A stretch of 64,000 bases of DNA. It comes from Sphaerolaimus hirsutus. Its lineage: Eukaryota; Nematoda; Chromadorea; Monhysterida; Sphaerolaimidae. The stretch spans positions 21,525,785-21,589,784 of the forward strand of contig OZ038452.1 in assembly GCA_964036195.1 (NCBI GenBank), given 5' to 3'. This document shows positions 31,608 to 41,971 of this stretch, one piece after another; the stretch's first letter is position 1; every line of letters begins with the position of its first letter. Both the position numbers and the translations under genes were made by a program. Below the pieces are notes generated by a model that saw only the letters and a list, made by a program, of their open reading frames with translations, searched no databases and was not told the DNA's origin.

Positions 31608-31680
31608 TAAAAAACAATTTATAAATAAATTTATAAATAAATAAATTTATAAATAAATTTATAAATAAATTTACAAATAA
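31608..31680. repeat. ataaataaattt minisatellite between DIRS ORFs
   Basis: Tandem ataaatttataaataaa words fill the gap between the RT ORF stop and the recombinase ORF. Probable intron sequence. Confidence 0.6.
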
Positions 31681-33927
31681 TCAAAATCTAAAATGAATTA
31701 ACGCACCATCTGGGCGAGAAATCAAATTAGGCACCTTCGGCAAAATAGTTGGAGGTGCAATTGAAAGTTCCAATAAATCCGGGAACCAATATTTGCGAGG
31801 CCACATAGGGGCCACCAAAATCAAGGATGCATGATCAACTCTAATTTTCTGCAAAATCCTGCCTATCAAACAAATAGGAGGATAAGCATAGAGAAGATCA
31901 AACCGAAACCACTGAATTGAGAAAGCGTCTTTCTCAAAAGCATCCGGATGAGCCCTAAGGCTACAAAACTTTTCAAGCTGAGAATTATGTGGTGCAGCGA
32001 ATAAATCCAATTCGGGTACACCATAAATCTCACAAATATCCCGAAAAATGTCAGGTCTGATCATCCAATCAGACGGCTCAAATCTCTTACGGGAAGCTCT
32101 ATCAGCAATAACATTGGTTACTCCAGCTATATGTTGAGCATGGAGAATAACTGAATGTTCCAGGCAAAAACGCCAAATAGCAGTGGACACTCGCGCCAAA
32201 TTTCTAGCGTGGGTGCCACCCCTTTTATTGACGTAGGAAACGGCGGTGCTATTGTCTGACTGAACCAAAACTACCTTGTTAACTATCATGGCTTTAAACG
32301 ACATTAAAGCTAGATAAATAGCTAACAATTCCTTATGGTTGATGTGCAAAAGCCTTTGGTCAACCGACCAATGCCCATGTACAACGACACCATCTAAAAC
32401 GGCACCCCAGCCCGAATTAGAAGCATCAACTTCAATAATTCTAGAAGGCATGGGTTCCACAATGGTACACCCATCAAAAGATTCCATCTCCCGTAACCAA
32501 AATCGAAGTTCCTCCCTTGCTTCAAAAGGGAGTGAAACTTGATGATTGTAGGAATCACTAGAAGCAAGGCCATCACATAGGGCAAACTGCAATTCTCTGC
32601 AGAAAGCTGCCCCAATGATGACGGCCTGAGTGATAAAGTTAACTTGCCCCAAGAAAGATGCCAAAGAACGAAGAGAATTGGTATCTGCGACCAAAATCTC
32701 CCTAGCCCTATCTTGTATAGATTTAATCTTTGATTGAGGCACATGAAAACATAAATCTGAAGAATTCACCACAAGCCCCAAATATTCCATCTCCCTAGAC
32801 GGGGAAAGTTGGCACTTATTTCTATTGACTTTAAAACCCAAAGCCTCTAGAGTTGCCAAAATGAACTCCAACTGCTTAACCATCAGTTGTGAGTCATCGC
32901 AAAAAATACCCAGGTCATCCAAATAAATCTGACAGCGGATGCCCTTAGACCGGAAAAAGGCAACAACTGGCGCCATAACCTTGGTAAATATGTATGGAGC
33001 CGTAGATAAACCGAAAGGGAGGCAGTTGAATTGATAAAGTGCCCCGCCCCAGAAAAACTGCAAATATTTACATTCCTCCGGACAGATAGGAATTGTAAAA
33101 TATGCATCGGAAAGATCAATTTTTGCCAGAAAATCCCCTTTCCTAATTATAGTGCGCAAAACATTCAAAGACTCCATCTTGAATTTGGGCGCGTCAATGA
33201 ATCTATTTAGAGGCGATAAATCATTGACTGGGCGAATTTTTCCCGAGGCTTGAAAAACCACAAAAATACGGCACACAAAAATAGCCTCTGAATGATCAAT
33301 TTCATGAATTGCACCTTTTTCTAACAATTCATCTACTTTCTCATCCAAAATTGGCGCAATATCTTCAGAAAAATGAAGCGGCATAATTGGCTTCAATTGA
33401 AGTGGAGTCCTGGCTAACATAAGTTTAGCACCCTGAACTGCGCTGAGCACCCAACTATCCGAAGTAATGACCTTCCAGTTTTCAAGAACAAACCGAATTC
33501 TACCGGAAACTTGCTCGGGAAAATCAATGTTTGAAAAAATTGACGTGTCATAAGAGTCAATACATTTGGGGGAAAATGTCATGCGAGACATTTTGCCACT
33601 TTTAAACACTTGACGCCTGACTCGAGGCTTGAACGTGGTGCGCGTCACGCGCAACGAAGGCCTAAAAACACACATGACATAACCTCCTTCAACCCCAAAC
33701 ACAAGACCAAGAACAAAAACCAACTTCTGATATCTGGTCTTGAATGCCCTGCGGCGGCCGTCCATGGACATTGTCCCGGGCAGCGAACGGGCCCTGCCCG
33801 AATTGAAGCGGTTTCCGGAGTTGGCGCCGGCGCCGGCACCGGACTTGCGCTTGTTGCCACCGTCGCCGTCTGCGGTAGCAAACGAGTTACGAATGCAAAT
33901 GACAAGTTGACATAAAATAAATACCAA
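31681..33927 (-). CDS. DIRS RT-RNaseH-MT-like polyprotein
   Basis: A 748-codon open frame. RT covers roughly residues 190-400, with LPFGLSTAP and the catalytic IYLDDLG. RNaseH follows (IEVDASNSGWG, HKELLAIYL, VQSDNSTAVSY). A C-terminal block LDLFAAPHNSQL...AYPPICLIGRIL...VAPMWPRKYWF matches the methyltransferase-like domain that DIRS1-group elements carry after RNaseH. The first codon is TTG and the first 50 residues are low-complexity, so the true start may be the internal ATG (MSMDGRRR) or a spliced exon. It is followed by the recombinase. Confidence 0.85.
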   Translation of the reverse strand: MVFILCQLVICIRNSFATADGDGGNKRKSGAGAGANSGNRFNSGRARSLPGTMSMDGRRRAFKTRYQKLVFVLGLVFGVEGGYVMCVFRPSLRVTRTTFKPRVRRQVFKSGKMSRMTFSPKCIDSYDTSIFSNIDFPEQVSGRIRFVLENWKVITSDSWVLSAVQGAKLMLARTPLQLKPIMPLHFSEDIAPILDEKVDELLEKGAIHEIDHSEAIFVCRIFVVFQASGKIRPVNDLSPLNRFIDAPKFKMESLNVLRTIIRKGDFLAKIDLSDAYFTIPICPEECKYLQFFWGGALYQFNCLPFGLSTAPYIFTKVMAPVVAFFRSKGIRCQIYLDDLGIFCDDSQLMVKQLEFILATLEALGFKVNRNKCQLSPSREMEYLGLVVNSSDLCFHVPQSKIKSIQDRAREILVADTNSLRSLASFLGQVNFITQAVIIGAAFCRELQFALCDGLASSDSYNHQVSLPFEAREELRFWLREMESFDGCTIVEPMPSRIIEVDASNSGWGAVLDGVVVHGHWSVDQRLLHINHKELLAIYLALMSFKAMIVNKVVLVQSDNSTAVSYVNKRGGTHARNLARVSTAIWRFCLEHSVILHAQHIAGVTNVIADRASRKRFEPSDWMIRPDIFRDICEIYGVPELDLFAAPHNSQLEKFCSLRAHPDAFEKDAFSIQWFRFDLLYAYPPICLIGRILQKIRVDHASLILVAPMWPRKYWFPDLLELSIAPPTILPKVPNLISRPDGALIHFRF

Positions 33928-34066
33928 AATTTTATGTCACGTGAACAAACACCACTTTTCAAATGAAAATATCTGAAAGCAGTTGAACATTTGGAAAATT
34001 AAAGTTCCAATCTCAAAAAAAAAACTTCTCAAAGTTCAGACTTGTACCAGGAAATTAAATGTCAAA

Positions 34067-35548
34067 TTAACCTCCAAATAATTCGTCCACAACTTTATCA
34101 GTCCGCTTCTTCTGCTTGATGCGGCGACGCATTTTCTTCAGCAGACCATGACCAAATAGAAGCGGCGGCGCAGACTCTTTGTCGGGATATTTGTTGTCTG
34201 AAAAGAGAACAAATAGAGTACAAGAAATATTGGAAAATGCGAGATTTAAATTTCAAAATAAAATTTCAAAATTCGCAAATAAAAGAAACTAGCCAGTTTC
34301 TTTGGAAGTCCGCTTTTTGACGCCCACGACAGTCAACTCCTTGAGCAACGACTTGATCTGGCACTTGGAAATGCTGCGGAAAAAGGGCGCCAGACACAGC
34401 ATGCGACGCATCCCGTGGATTAGCAGACGCGCCTGAAATTGACAGAAACATTCATTTAGAATTTCAAATGCAATTTCAAATAAACCAATCAAAAAAGGGA
34501 ATCAAAATTCAACACAACCAAAAGGTAGCGAAAATTTGACCCACCTGCAACAGTTTGGCCGCGAGCCACGACATGCCTTCAAAAGTGTCGCGCGCGAGCA
34601 CCCCGTAATTGTCGACCACAGACAGGTCGACGACGGCGCCTGGGGCGGGCTCGACGGAGTCGCCCGAGTCGGCGTTGGCGATGGCGTTGGCGGCGGCGAT
34701 GGACTGCATCGACGCCTCGGCCGAATTCTTGTGAATAGACGCCACGTCTCCTGAAAACACGCAACTCAATTTAAAGCGTGAAAAAGGACAAAATTCACAA
34801 GAACAAGACAAGAAAATGGTCACCTAACGCATACGGAATGCGATTGCACTCGGTGAGCACCTTGTCCAGCTCGAAGAGGTTGTCGCTAAACAACTTCAAG
34901 TGCTGGGCGTCCACCGCCGCCTTGGCAGGGGTCGCAAACTTGCCACCCTCCGAAAAGGGCTCATCCTTCCTTGGTACCAAGTCAAGGAGAGGATGATTTA
35001 AGGGCTTGTATTTATTCTTGAAGGCCACATTCAGCGCGGGTGACCAACGCACCCCGGCACCAAAATCGGCAATCCAAGCGACAACCTCTGGAGTGACAAT
35101 GGCCTCACTTTTCTTCTTGGCCAGCGACAACACCTCGGCGTGGCGCCAGTCTTGGCCGTGCCGTCCTTGGCGGACTCGTCGACGGGGGCGGGCTCGTCCA
35201 GCAACGCGTCGTCATCCAAATCCTTGCTGAAAAGAATAGAACTTCACAGCGAGCGCACGAAAAGTCAAAGAAAGACAAAAAACTAGATTTAACTGACTTT
35301 GGGTCAGCTAAATCCAGATCATTGTCGATCACGCCACCCCCAGGTTCAGCATTTGCCACTACGGGCAGTGCATTAAGAACCGGTGCAGCGTTCACAGTCC
35401 CACTGGAAGATGACTTGTGACCGCGATGCTTTCGTGAACTAGTTGACGACGAACTAGATTCACTAGAGCTACTAGAATCCGAACTAGAAGAACGCGAGTC
35501 ACTTCCAGATGAAGAACGGGAGCGAGATCGCGCGCGTCGCCGAGCCAT
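34067..35548 (-). CDS. DIRS ORF1 (gag-like), five exons
   Basis: The proposed exons are 35548-35298 (ATG start, Ser/Arg-rich), 35226-34824, 34750-34545, 34432-34294 and 34197-34067 (ending DELFGG and a stop). Introns begin GTCAGT, GTGACC and GTGGGT and end in TTCAG-type acceptors; the fourth appears to use a GC donor (GCTAGT). Phases agree except for a 1-nt discrepancy in exon 2 near 35,160, where the frame shifts between ...AKDGTAK and ...HAEVLSLAKKK. About 375 residues in total; no domain recognised beyond the position and basic Ser/Arg N-terminus typical of DIRS ORF1. Confidence 0.65.
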
Positions 35549-35573
35549 TTAGTCGAGTCGCTGCAGAAAATAA

Positions 35574-35726
35574 GAATATTGACCACTGGTCACGGCGCAT
35601 TATTATAGGCGCCGCACTCGCATTTCACTTGCGGATTATCCGCAAGTCATTGCATTTTCAATGCATTTGATGCAGTGCTTTTATGGTCATTCCACTTACG
35701 TTCTATTATTAGTGAATGAGCTGTTG
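35574..35726. repeat. Right inverted terminal repeat of the DIRS element
   Basis: Reverse complement of 29663-29814. Beyond it the element continues for seven bases (ending ttataaa) to 35,733. Confidence 0.9.
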
Positions 35727-35733
35727 TTATAAA

Positions 35734-35800
35734 AAATAACTCCTCCCCTCGAATAAGTGCCCTCAAAAATTCTGACGAAAAAAATACCCTCCTGGGGACT
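35734..35800. repeat. Continuation of the 49-bp minisatellite right of the DIRS insertion
   Basis: Reads aaataactcctcccctcgaa then taagtgccctcaaaaattct, the same unit as 29310-29613, and then degrades into ggggacttattcgaggatatacgg-type repeat sequence. Confidence 0.8.
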
Positions 35801-36516
35801 TATTCGAGGATATACGGTGTACAGAATCGTTGAAAGGAAATGAATCTAGATGACCAGAAGATTTCCAAAAGGGGGGTATTACGAGGATATACGGTATTGA
35901 TATTTTAGATTGACCCACTGATGTCACTGTATATTTTGTGTGTGCATGCGCGTGTGTGTATGATAATAAATAGTTTCGTTGCGTGGCATTCGATTTATTT
36001 AAGATCAGTGAAGTTTCCGAAAATCTGGGGCCAAATTCAATTGGACAGCGAATTGGAATGGGGCCCACGCCTGACAAATCTTCACGGCACCACCAGAAGT
36101 AACGCGTAGAGAACAAAACCATTCATTAAATACGTAATAAAGGTGTCCAATTACTCAATATTTAATGATTTTCCAAAATTTTCATTAAAATTTAGCCTTT
36201 TGTTTAATATAATTTGCTCTCGGTATCGTTGTTACCGTATTTCTGTTGTTGAAGTGGTATCCATTTTGTTTATCGTCTCAAAAATCAACATGAATAGCCC
36301 ATGCTTTTTCCGGTGATTTCAGTCAATTTTATGCCATAATTCACAATGTAAAATTGATTCAGAGCACCCGAAAAATCGGTATCTCTACGGTATAAATTTA
36401 CACTCCGGGAAAAATGTCTTTTTGTTTTTTTTGGTTCAGTTGCGTACCAATCATCAAATATCGGTTCATTCGGGGTGACACTTATTTTTAGGGATGGTTA
36501 TAGTGTCGACATAGTA

Positions 36517-37432
36517 CATGGTCGGGCTGAAAAGTCGCCGGGCAGTGCTCGCCATTCGCGCTAGGGGTAAGCTACGGTTATAAAATTTTAACACGTTAAT
36601 ATATCAGGTGTTTTGAGTTTTCACCCAAAATTTCACCCTTCTAGCTCCACCCACTGCGGAACTGCGGGGGTTACAATTTCGGTCATTTTGTACTGATGTA
36701 CAAATGGTGCTCTAGCTCAATGCTGCTTTAAGTTGTGATCATGAAACTTTGGCTAGTGTAAGCAACCAGTGTTGGCAATGGCCAGCACTAACCAACATTA
36801 GCTATTATATCATAAGCCTAGTCATATTGCCATTACTGTCACTACTCTCACTACCAAATTCATCATTCTGCCTCTACGGTTGGTCAATACAGGTTAATAC
36901 AGGATGCATTTTGCATGCACACTGCTGTTGAACACAGGTAATGTGTCCACTACAGATGAGTAATGAAACACAAATGAAATGAAATTGACATAATAATTTA
37001 CTGCACATTTTCAAAACAACATTAAAATCACTGCAATACAACATGATCTCAGATGATCACCAAAAACATCCATCACAGTTCCCACGTTTCTTGCACATCA
37101 CCCTGATTTGCATATTAATTTTACCTCAATAGCAATGATGTTGATGAAAGTGTTGAATACTATCAGCACATTGCCAACACTGGTGACTTACACTAGCCAA
37201 AGTTTCATGATCACAACTTAAAGCAGCGTTGAGCTAGAGCACCATTTGTACATCAGTACAAAATGACCGAAATTGTAACCCCCACAGTTCCGCAGTGGGT
37301 GGAGCTAGAGGGGTGAAATTTTGGGTGAAAACTCAAAACACCTGATATATTAACGTGTTAAAATTTTATAACCGTAGCTTACCCCTAGCGCGAATGGCGA
37401 GCACTGCCCTGGGACTTTTCAGCCCGACCATG
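36517..37432. mobile_element. Mariner-like MITE with about 255-bp terminal inverted repeats
   Basis: The left arm (36,517-36,775) beginning CATGGTCGGGCTGAAAAGTC is mirrored by the right arm (37,178-37,432) ending GACTTTTCAGCCCGACCATG with few differences. TA flanks both ends. The GGGCTGAAAAGTC terminus and TA target fit mariner-type elements. The centre has no transposase. Confidence 0.85.
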
Positions 37433-37523
37433 TACATGTCTGTAGGAGTAGGAATTGTCAATTTGTCTGGTTGTAGATAAATTATTAACTCGTGTGCACG
37501 AGTTTATACGCAACAATTGAATG

Positions 37524-37754
37524 CCGTATTTACTCGATTTATTTTTCCGGGAAGAATTTTTTTTGGGGGGGGGGGCTACTCAAAGGGGGGGTATTTATTG
37601 TCAATATTTTCAAGGATGTTTCTATCAACTCACTTCATGAAATATGCATAATAAACAACATAATATCCTATAATATACCTAAAATGGGGAATTATTCGAG
37701 GGGGTATTTTTTCCCTCACTCGTTTTACATGGGGAATTATTCGAGTAAATACTG
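37524..37754. mobile_element. Foldback element, CCGTATTTACTCGA variant
   Basis: CCGTATTTACTCGATTTATTT at the left and GGGGAATTATTCGAGTAAATACTG at the right are inverted repeats. It is a member of the CCGTATTTCCTCG group with TTACTCGA ends. It lies just upstream of the MFS gene's first exon. Confidence 0.6.
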
Positions 37755-37829
37755 TATTTGTAAATGTGACCGATTGTAAGAAACCGCAAAAACGTGTCAC
37801 TTGTGCGTGCACTGTCGCCAGACGACGCG

Positions 37830-40800
37830 ATGGTGGCGCCGCTGGAGCCGCTGTGCGTCCGGCTCGGCGTCGACCACGCCGCCCTGTCGGTGGTGCTGCT
37901 CGAGGTGGGCACCGGCACCATGAGCTACGTGTTCGGCTTCTACTACGTCAAGGTGTTCCTCAACCACTACCACATCACCGAGCCCTGGTTCCAGTTCGCC
38001 CAGGCGCTCTTCATGGTGTGGAACGCCGTCAACGACCCGCTGTTCGGCTACATGCAGGTGGGCGCCTCCGCTGTGTGGGTAGATGTGCTAGTTGCTCAGG
38101 TGGAGGGCGAGGCTGCGCACTAGTTGACATCAAAATTCGTGTCAACTAAATTCAAAGTATGATGCTTTTTAAATTTTTGTATGTTTTTAGTTGACACGAA
38201 TGTGCGCTGTCAACTAGCGTGTGTCAATGGGTACACTGTCCACTAGGACATGCCCGGCTGGGGCTGGTCGTGGATGCGCAGCCGCCGCAAGTCGATCCTT
38301 TACTCGTCGCCGCTGTACGTGGCCTCGTTCCTGATGTTCTGGTTCCCCTGGGCGGACTACGGCGCGACGCCCCAGCCGCCCGCCTGGGTGGCCGGCATGC
38401 ACCTGCTCGTCGCGCTGTTCTGCTTCGACGGCGTCCTCAGGTGCGTGCTCAGGGACTGTTTGAAACGAATGCAAGTTGGCTGCACGGTCAGGTGTCGATT
38501 CCGCAAGTGGAGAAGTAAAAAAGTAAAAAGTGAAGTAAAAAGTAAAACGTGAAGTAAGGAATTAAAAGCGAAGTAAATTTTTTATCTTTTCACTTTATTC
38601 GCTTTTCCAAATTTACTTCACTTTTTACTTCAAATTTCACTTTTCAATTCACTTCGCTTTTAACTCTTTACTTCTCCCGAATTGTCATCAAATCCATTTT
38701 TCACCCTCGTCTATCACAGTTTGCATGCGTGTACATGCGCAGCTTCGCTCTGCTGGCGTGGAGTGCCCTGTTCGCTGAATTGACAGTGGACCCGGTGCGG
38801 CGCGTCCGCCTGCTCAAGTACCACCAGGTGGTCGCGCTCTTTTCCGTCAATTCCATCGGCTTCATCGAGTGGTCGTCCGACAGTCTCCGGGTTAATATGT
38901 TTCGTTTTCATGGTCCACCTGTCGCATGCGTGTGGCAATTAAGGGGTATCCTAGATTTTGACCGCCCGGGGGGTTGGATAGATGGTTGGTGGGTCACCCC
39001 CTCCTAGGGTTCAAACGGGATTGACTTTTCGGGATCGGGATCGGGATCGGGATTCACTTTTTGAGATTTCGGGATGGGGATCGGGATCGGGATTGGGGTT
39101 TCGGGATCGGGATCGGGATCGGGATTGGTTTTTTGAGATTTCGGGATCGGGATCGGGATCGGGATTGGCCGGGATTGGGGTCACGGGATCGGGATCGGGA
39201 TTGGGATAGGCATTTTTCCGGGATCGGGATTGGGTTCTAGGGAAAGAGATTTTGGCCATTTTTCTGGCATTCACAGTTCTTCATAAAGGTCTCAAAACAC
39301 TGTTGGATGCCAGAAAAGTGGCATAAAATTGACGCTGGGGGTTTGCATCCACTTTTTTGCATGCAAAAACGTCATTATTTCACTTTCTATAATTTCCACT
39401 AATTTTTCCGGGATCGGGATCCCGGACTTGGGAGTTTCTCGGGATCGGGATCGGGATTTGAAAACTTTCGGGATCGGGATCGGGATCGGGATTGGTATTT
39501 TTGAGATTTCGGGATCGGGATCGGGATCGGGATTGGGGTTTCGGGATCGGGATCGGGATCGGGACTGGTAAATCCCGGAATTTCACGGGATCCGGGATCG
39601 GGATCGGGATCCCGTTTGAACCCTACCCCCTCCCCAACACCTCATTGGATACCCCTGTAGCAACTACTGACTACTGCCCCTCCATACTCAGAACTATGGT
39701 CTGTTCCAAGCGGTGAACATCCTGATCGGCGTGATAGCGCTGTTCGCGATGAGCTACACTGGGCTGTACGCGCCCGACGACGCGGCCCAGTCGGTGCAGC
39801 AGCAACAAGGTGGATCTGATAAACTCAAACCGCCCAGTGCAGATGCCCAAGCTAGGTGAGCAGCGTGTACAAATACTTGTGTCTGGAGCAGGGTTTTCAT
39901 AATCCCAGAAAAAAATAGAAAAAAATGGAAAATTGAAGAATAAAATGAAACATAAGCAAAATTAAAATAAAATAAAAATTTTATTCAATTTTAGAAAAAA
40001 GAATGTTACTAAAACCAATACTGGTCTGGAGTGTAGACTTTAACCCGAATTTTTTTGCTTCGAAATACAAAAGTACCTTGTCAACGTTATTTAACTCCTC
40101 AATTTATAAAGATTGGGGCACTAAGAATGGGGTCATTTATGGAGTTTGAATCTTTGGTGAAATGAATGAATGATTTAAATGAAATGAACGTTTATTTTGC
40201 TTCCCAGCTGGGGGTCTGTGGGGCGAACGACCTGCGAGATAATGGGCTCTGCCGATTTCCACCGCGTCACCTGGTGCAATTTTCTGCACATCAGCCGCGG
40301 CGCCGCTCTGGGCAGTTTCGCAGCCATTTTCACCGAGGCGCTGATCAGCCGCTCCGTGCTGCCGCTCGGATCCTGGCAAATCTCAGTCTTCTATTGGCTG
40401 TGTTCCGTTGTGCCACAGGTGGGGGATAAATTGAAGTGTACAACCTGAAGATTGGCGTGTAATTTCGAGCGTCGAGAACTAGGATGGCAGAAGCGTTTTT
40501 TCAACGACCCGGTTTAAAAAAGCGTTTTTTAAAAACACCTTTAAAAAAACCCGACCATCCCTAGTGAGAAAATTCGAAACAATGCCCACTGGTGCTTGTC
40601 GCAGATCGCGGTGATCGCCACCTCCTCGCTGATCGTGCGCCACGGCAGCCAGCGCTACTTCGTGTTCGGCTTGTGGGCCACGGTGGCGTGCTCGCTGGGC
40701 GTGGCGCTGCTGGGCAGGCACGACCCCTACGTGGTGCTCGGCTACATGTTCCTGTGCAGCGTGTTCACCCGCTTCGCCTCGTCCCTCTTCAACGTGCTCT

Positions 40801-41725
40801 TCTCCGAGCTGGTCGACGCGGACACGCGCCAGTTCCAGCGAGCCGCGCCCGTCTCGTCGCTCATATTCTCGCTGAATGCGTTGTGCACCAAGCCGGTCGG
40901 ATTTTTTTCGATCACTGATATTTATATTTTGTGGGGGTGGTTTAATTATATTTTTTCTTTTTGATGAATATTCTGAGATTATTTTTAATTATAAAAATCC
41001 AAGCGGGCAAGCTTCAAATTTCAGGTGAAGTGTTGACGATCATCTGAAAATTCACCTATTTTGACAGCGCATGTTAACTTTCTTCATGTCAGTTTACTGG
41101 AAATTTTAAAAATCGTCCGAAAATAGTCACTTGAAGTGCATTTATTAGAATTGCCCTGAATTATACCCACGCTCAACCACGACGTGATAACGTGCTAACC
41201 GCAGGCGCACTCGATCGCCCCGATGTTCGTGACGCACGCGCTGGTCAGCTACGGCTACAACGAGTACAAACTGCTGGCGCAGGCGTCCGGCGCCCTCGGC
41301 TCCAGCGCCAGGAACGCCAGCAGCCTGGCCGACCCCGCTGCCCTGGACGACACCTTGGACAGTCAGGTGCCAGTCCCAGACCTCGTAAAATGTCAAATGT
41401 CATGCAAAGTGTCAAAAGTCATGGAAAGAGCCCTGCAAAATGGCGACTCGGTTGCCATTTTGCAGGGCATTTGACATGACTTTTGACACTTTCTATGACA
41501 TTTGACATTTACAGGGTCTGGGACTGCCCCCAGTTCGCGCCGCTCAAGGACGTCATGTTCACGCTGCTGTGGTCCGTGCCGCTGGTGCTCGCCTTGGGCG
41601 AGTATCTGCTGCTGCGCGGCTACACTCTCAAAGATAAGTACAGGGAAGGGCCGATTGGCGAGAAGGGCGCCAGGCCGGACGAAATTGAATCTCTGCTGAA
41701 GATGACCGAGGACCAGATTTTGTGA
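37830..41725 (+). CDS. MFSD13A: MFS transporter, MFSD13A/TMEM180 family (8 exons)
   Basis: Exons: 37830-38057, 38247-38440, 38743-38890, 39692-39855, 40208-40418, 40605-40895, 41205-41366 and 41534-41725. All phases agree and give 529 residues, close to human TMEM180 as I recall it. The N-terminal signature FYYVKVFL...LFMVWNAVNDPLFGYMQ matches the family's membrane helices and NDPLFG loop. Further hydrophobic blocks include SPLYVASFLMFWFPWADYG, and ALCTKP precedes HSIAPMF. It is probably a polytopic membrane protein with sodium-sugar-symporter-like fold; the substrate is unknown. The ATG at 37,830 follows a possible acceptor (cgccag), so an upstream non-coding exon is possible. Introns are full of MITEs, and intron 7 is an introner-like element. 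Confidence 0.85.
38114..38226. mobile_element. Palindromic MITE (GCGCACTAGTTGACA ends) in intron 1 of the MFS gene
   Basis: TGCGCACTAGTTGACATC with cgtgtcaactaaa is mirrored by ttagttgacacgaatg and CTGTCAACTAGCGTGTGT. Same terminal family as 41,972-42,123 and 3,100-3,290. It occupies most of the 189-bp intron. Confidence 0.65.
38495..38690. mobile_element. Palindromic GAAGTAAAA element in intron 2 of the MFS gene
   Basis: The left arm gattccgcaagtggagaagt, then aaaaaagtaaaaagtgaag, is mirrored by cacttcgcttttaactcttt and acttctcccgaattgtcatc. The arms resemble the cleaner palindrome at 53,389-53,556. Confidence 0.6.
39005..39625. mobile_element. hAT-like MITE with (cgggat)n arrays in intron 3 of the MFS gene
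   Basis: The perfect 17-bp inverted ends TAGGGTTCAAACGGGAT and ATCCCGTTTGAACCCTA are flanked by the exact 8-bp duplication CCCCCTCC (38997-39004 and 39626-39633). Two long blocks of tandem cgggat units (about 39,030-39,240 and 39,410-39,610) flank a short unique core. Non-coding. Confidence 0.9.
40480..40562. mobile_element. Possible very short hAT-like MITE in intron 5 of the MFS gene
   Basis: TAGGATGGCAGAAGCG and ACCCGACCATCCCTA are approximate inverted repeats around an A-rich core with gcgttttttaaa words. The flanking octamers match at only five of eight positions. Confidence 0.35.
41367..41533 (+). mobile_element. Introner-like element forming all of intron 7 of the MFS gene
   Basis: The whole 167-bp intron is one palindrome. 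The left arm starts GTGCCAGTCCCAGACC and runs through gtaaaatgtcaaatgtcatg to gccctgcaaaatgg. The right arm mirrors it (ccattttgcagggc...gacatttacag) and ends TCTGGGACTGCCCCCAG. The terminal inverted repeats provide both the GT donor and the pyrimidine-rich CAG acceptor. CAG ends the upstream exon and also ends the intron, consistent with a 3-bp target duplication. Removal joins ...DTLDSQ to FAPLKDV in frame. It is nearly the same sequence as 52,245-52,441 in a different gene. Confidence 0.85.
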
Positions 41726-41854
41726 ATGTACTATATTGAGGGTTTACAGCTATTTAAGTAGGTATATAGGTACAGGGGCTAAATTCAATTGGCCTGGCTC
41801 TGCAGATTTGTCGCGCCATGCGCTACTATCGACAAATCTCCATCGTGCCACAAG

Positions 41855-41860
41855 AATAAA
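41855..41860 (+). terminator. Candidate polyadenylation signal of the MFS gene
   Basis: AATAAA about 130 bp after the stop codon at 41,725. No other signal lies closer. Confidence 0.5.
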
Positions 41861-41971
41861 AACGAGAATCGAGTTTGCTGTTGCCAAGAATTGATTTTAT
41901 CGGCTTTAATGTTAGGGAAAAAGTTTTACAGTTCTGTACTGATAGTTTTTAGATCCATGTTTTAATGGCCT

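Larger units (their letters stand above)
29614..35733 (-). mobile_element. DIRS-type tyrosine-recombinase retrotransposon
   Basis: This 6,120-bp element has inverted terminal repeats and an internal complementary region (30,463-30,563) that joins sequence complementary to both outer ends. That is the arrangement expected from the circular intermediate of DIRS elements. On the minus strand the order is gag-like ORF, RT-RNaseH-MT-like ORF, then tyrosine recombinase. It has no target duplication: removing it rejoins a perfect minisatellite unit (gacgaa plus aaataactcc). The recombinase has one in-frame stop and the gag frame one apparent 1-nt slip, so this copy is probably not autonomous. Confidence 0.9.

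Noticed and set aside
38982-39571. ORFs made of repeated Asp/Arg or Gly/Ser units
   Set aside because: They are translations of the cgggat tandem array inside a MITE.
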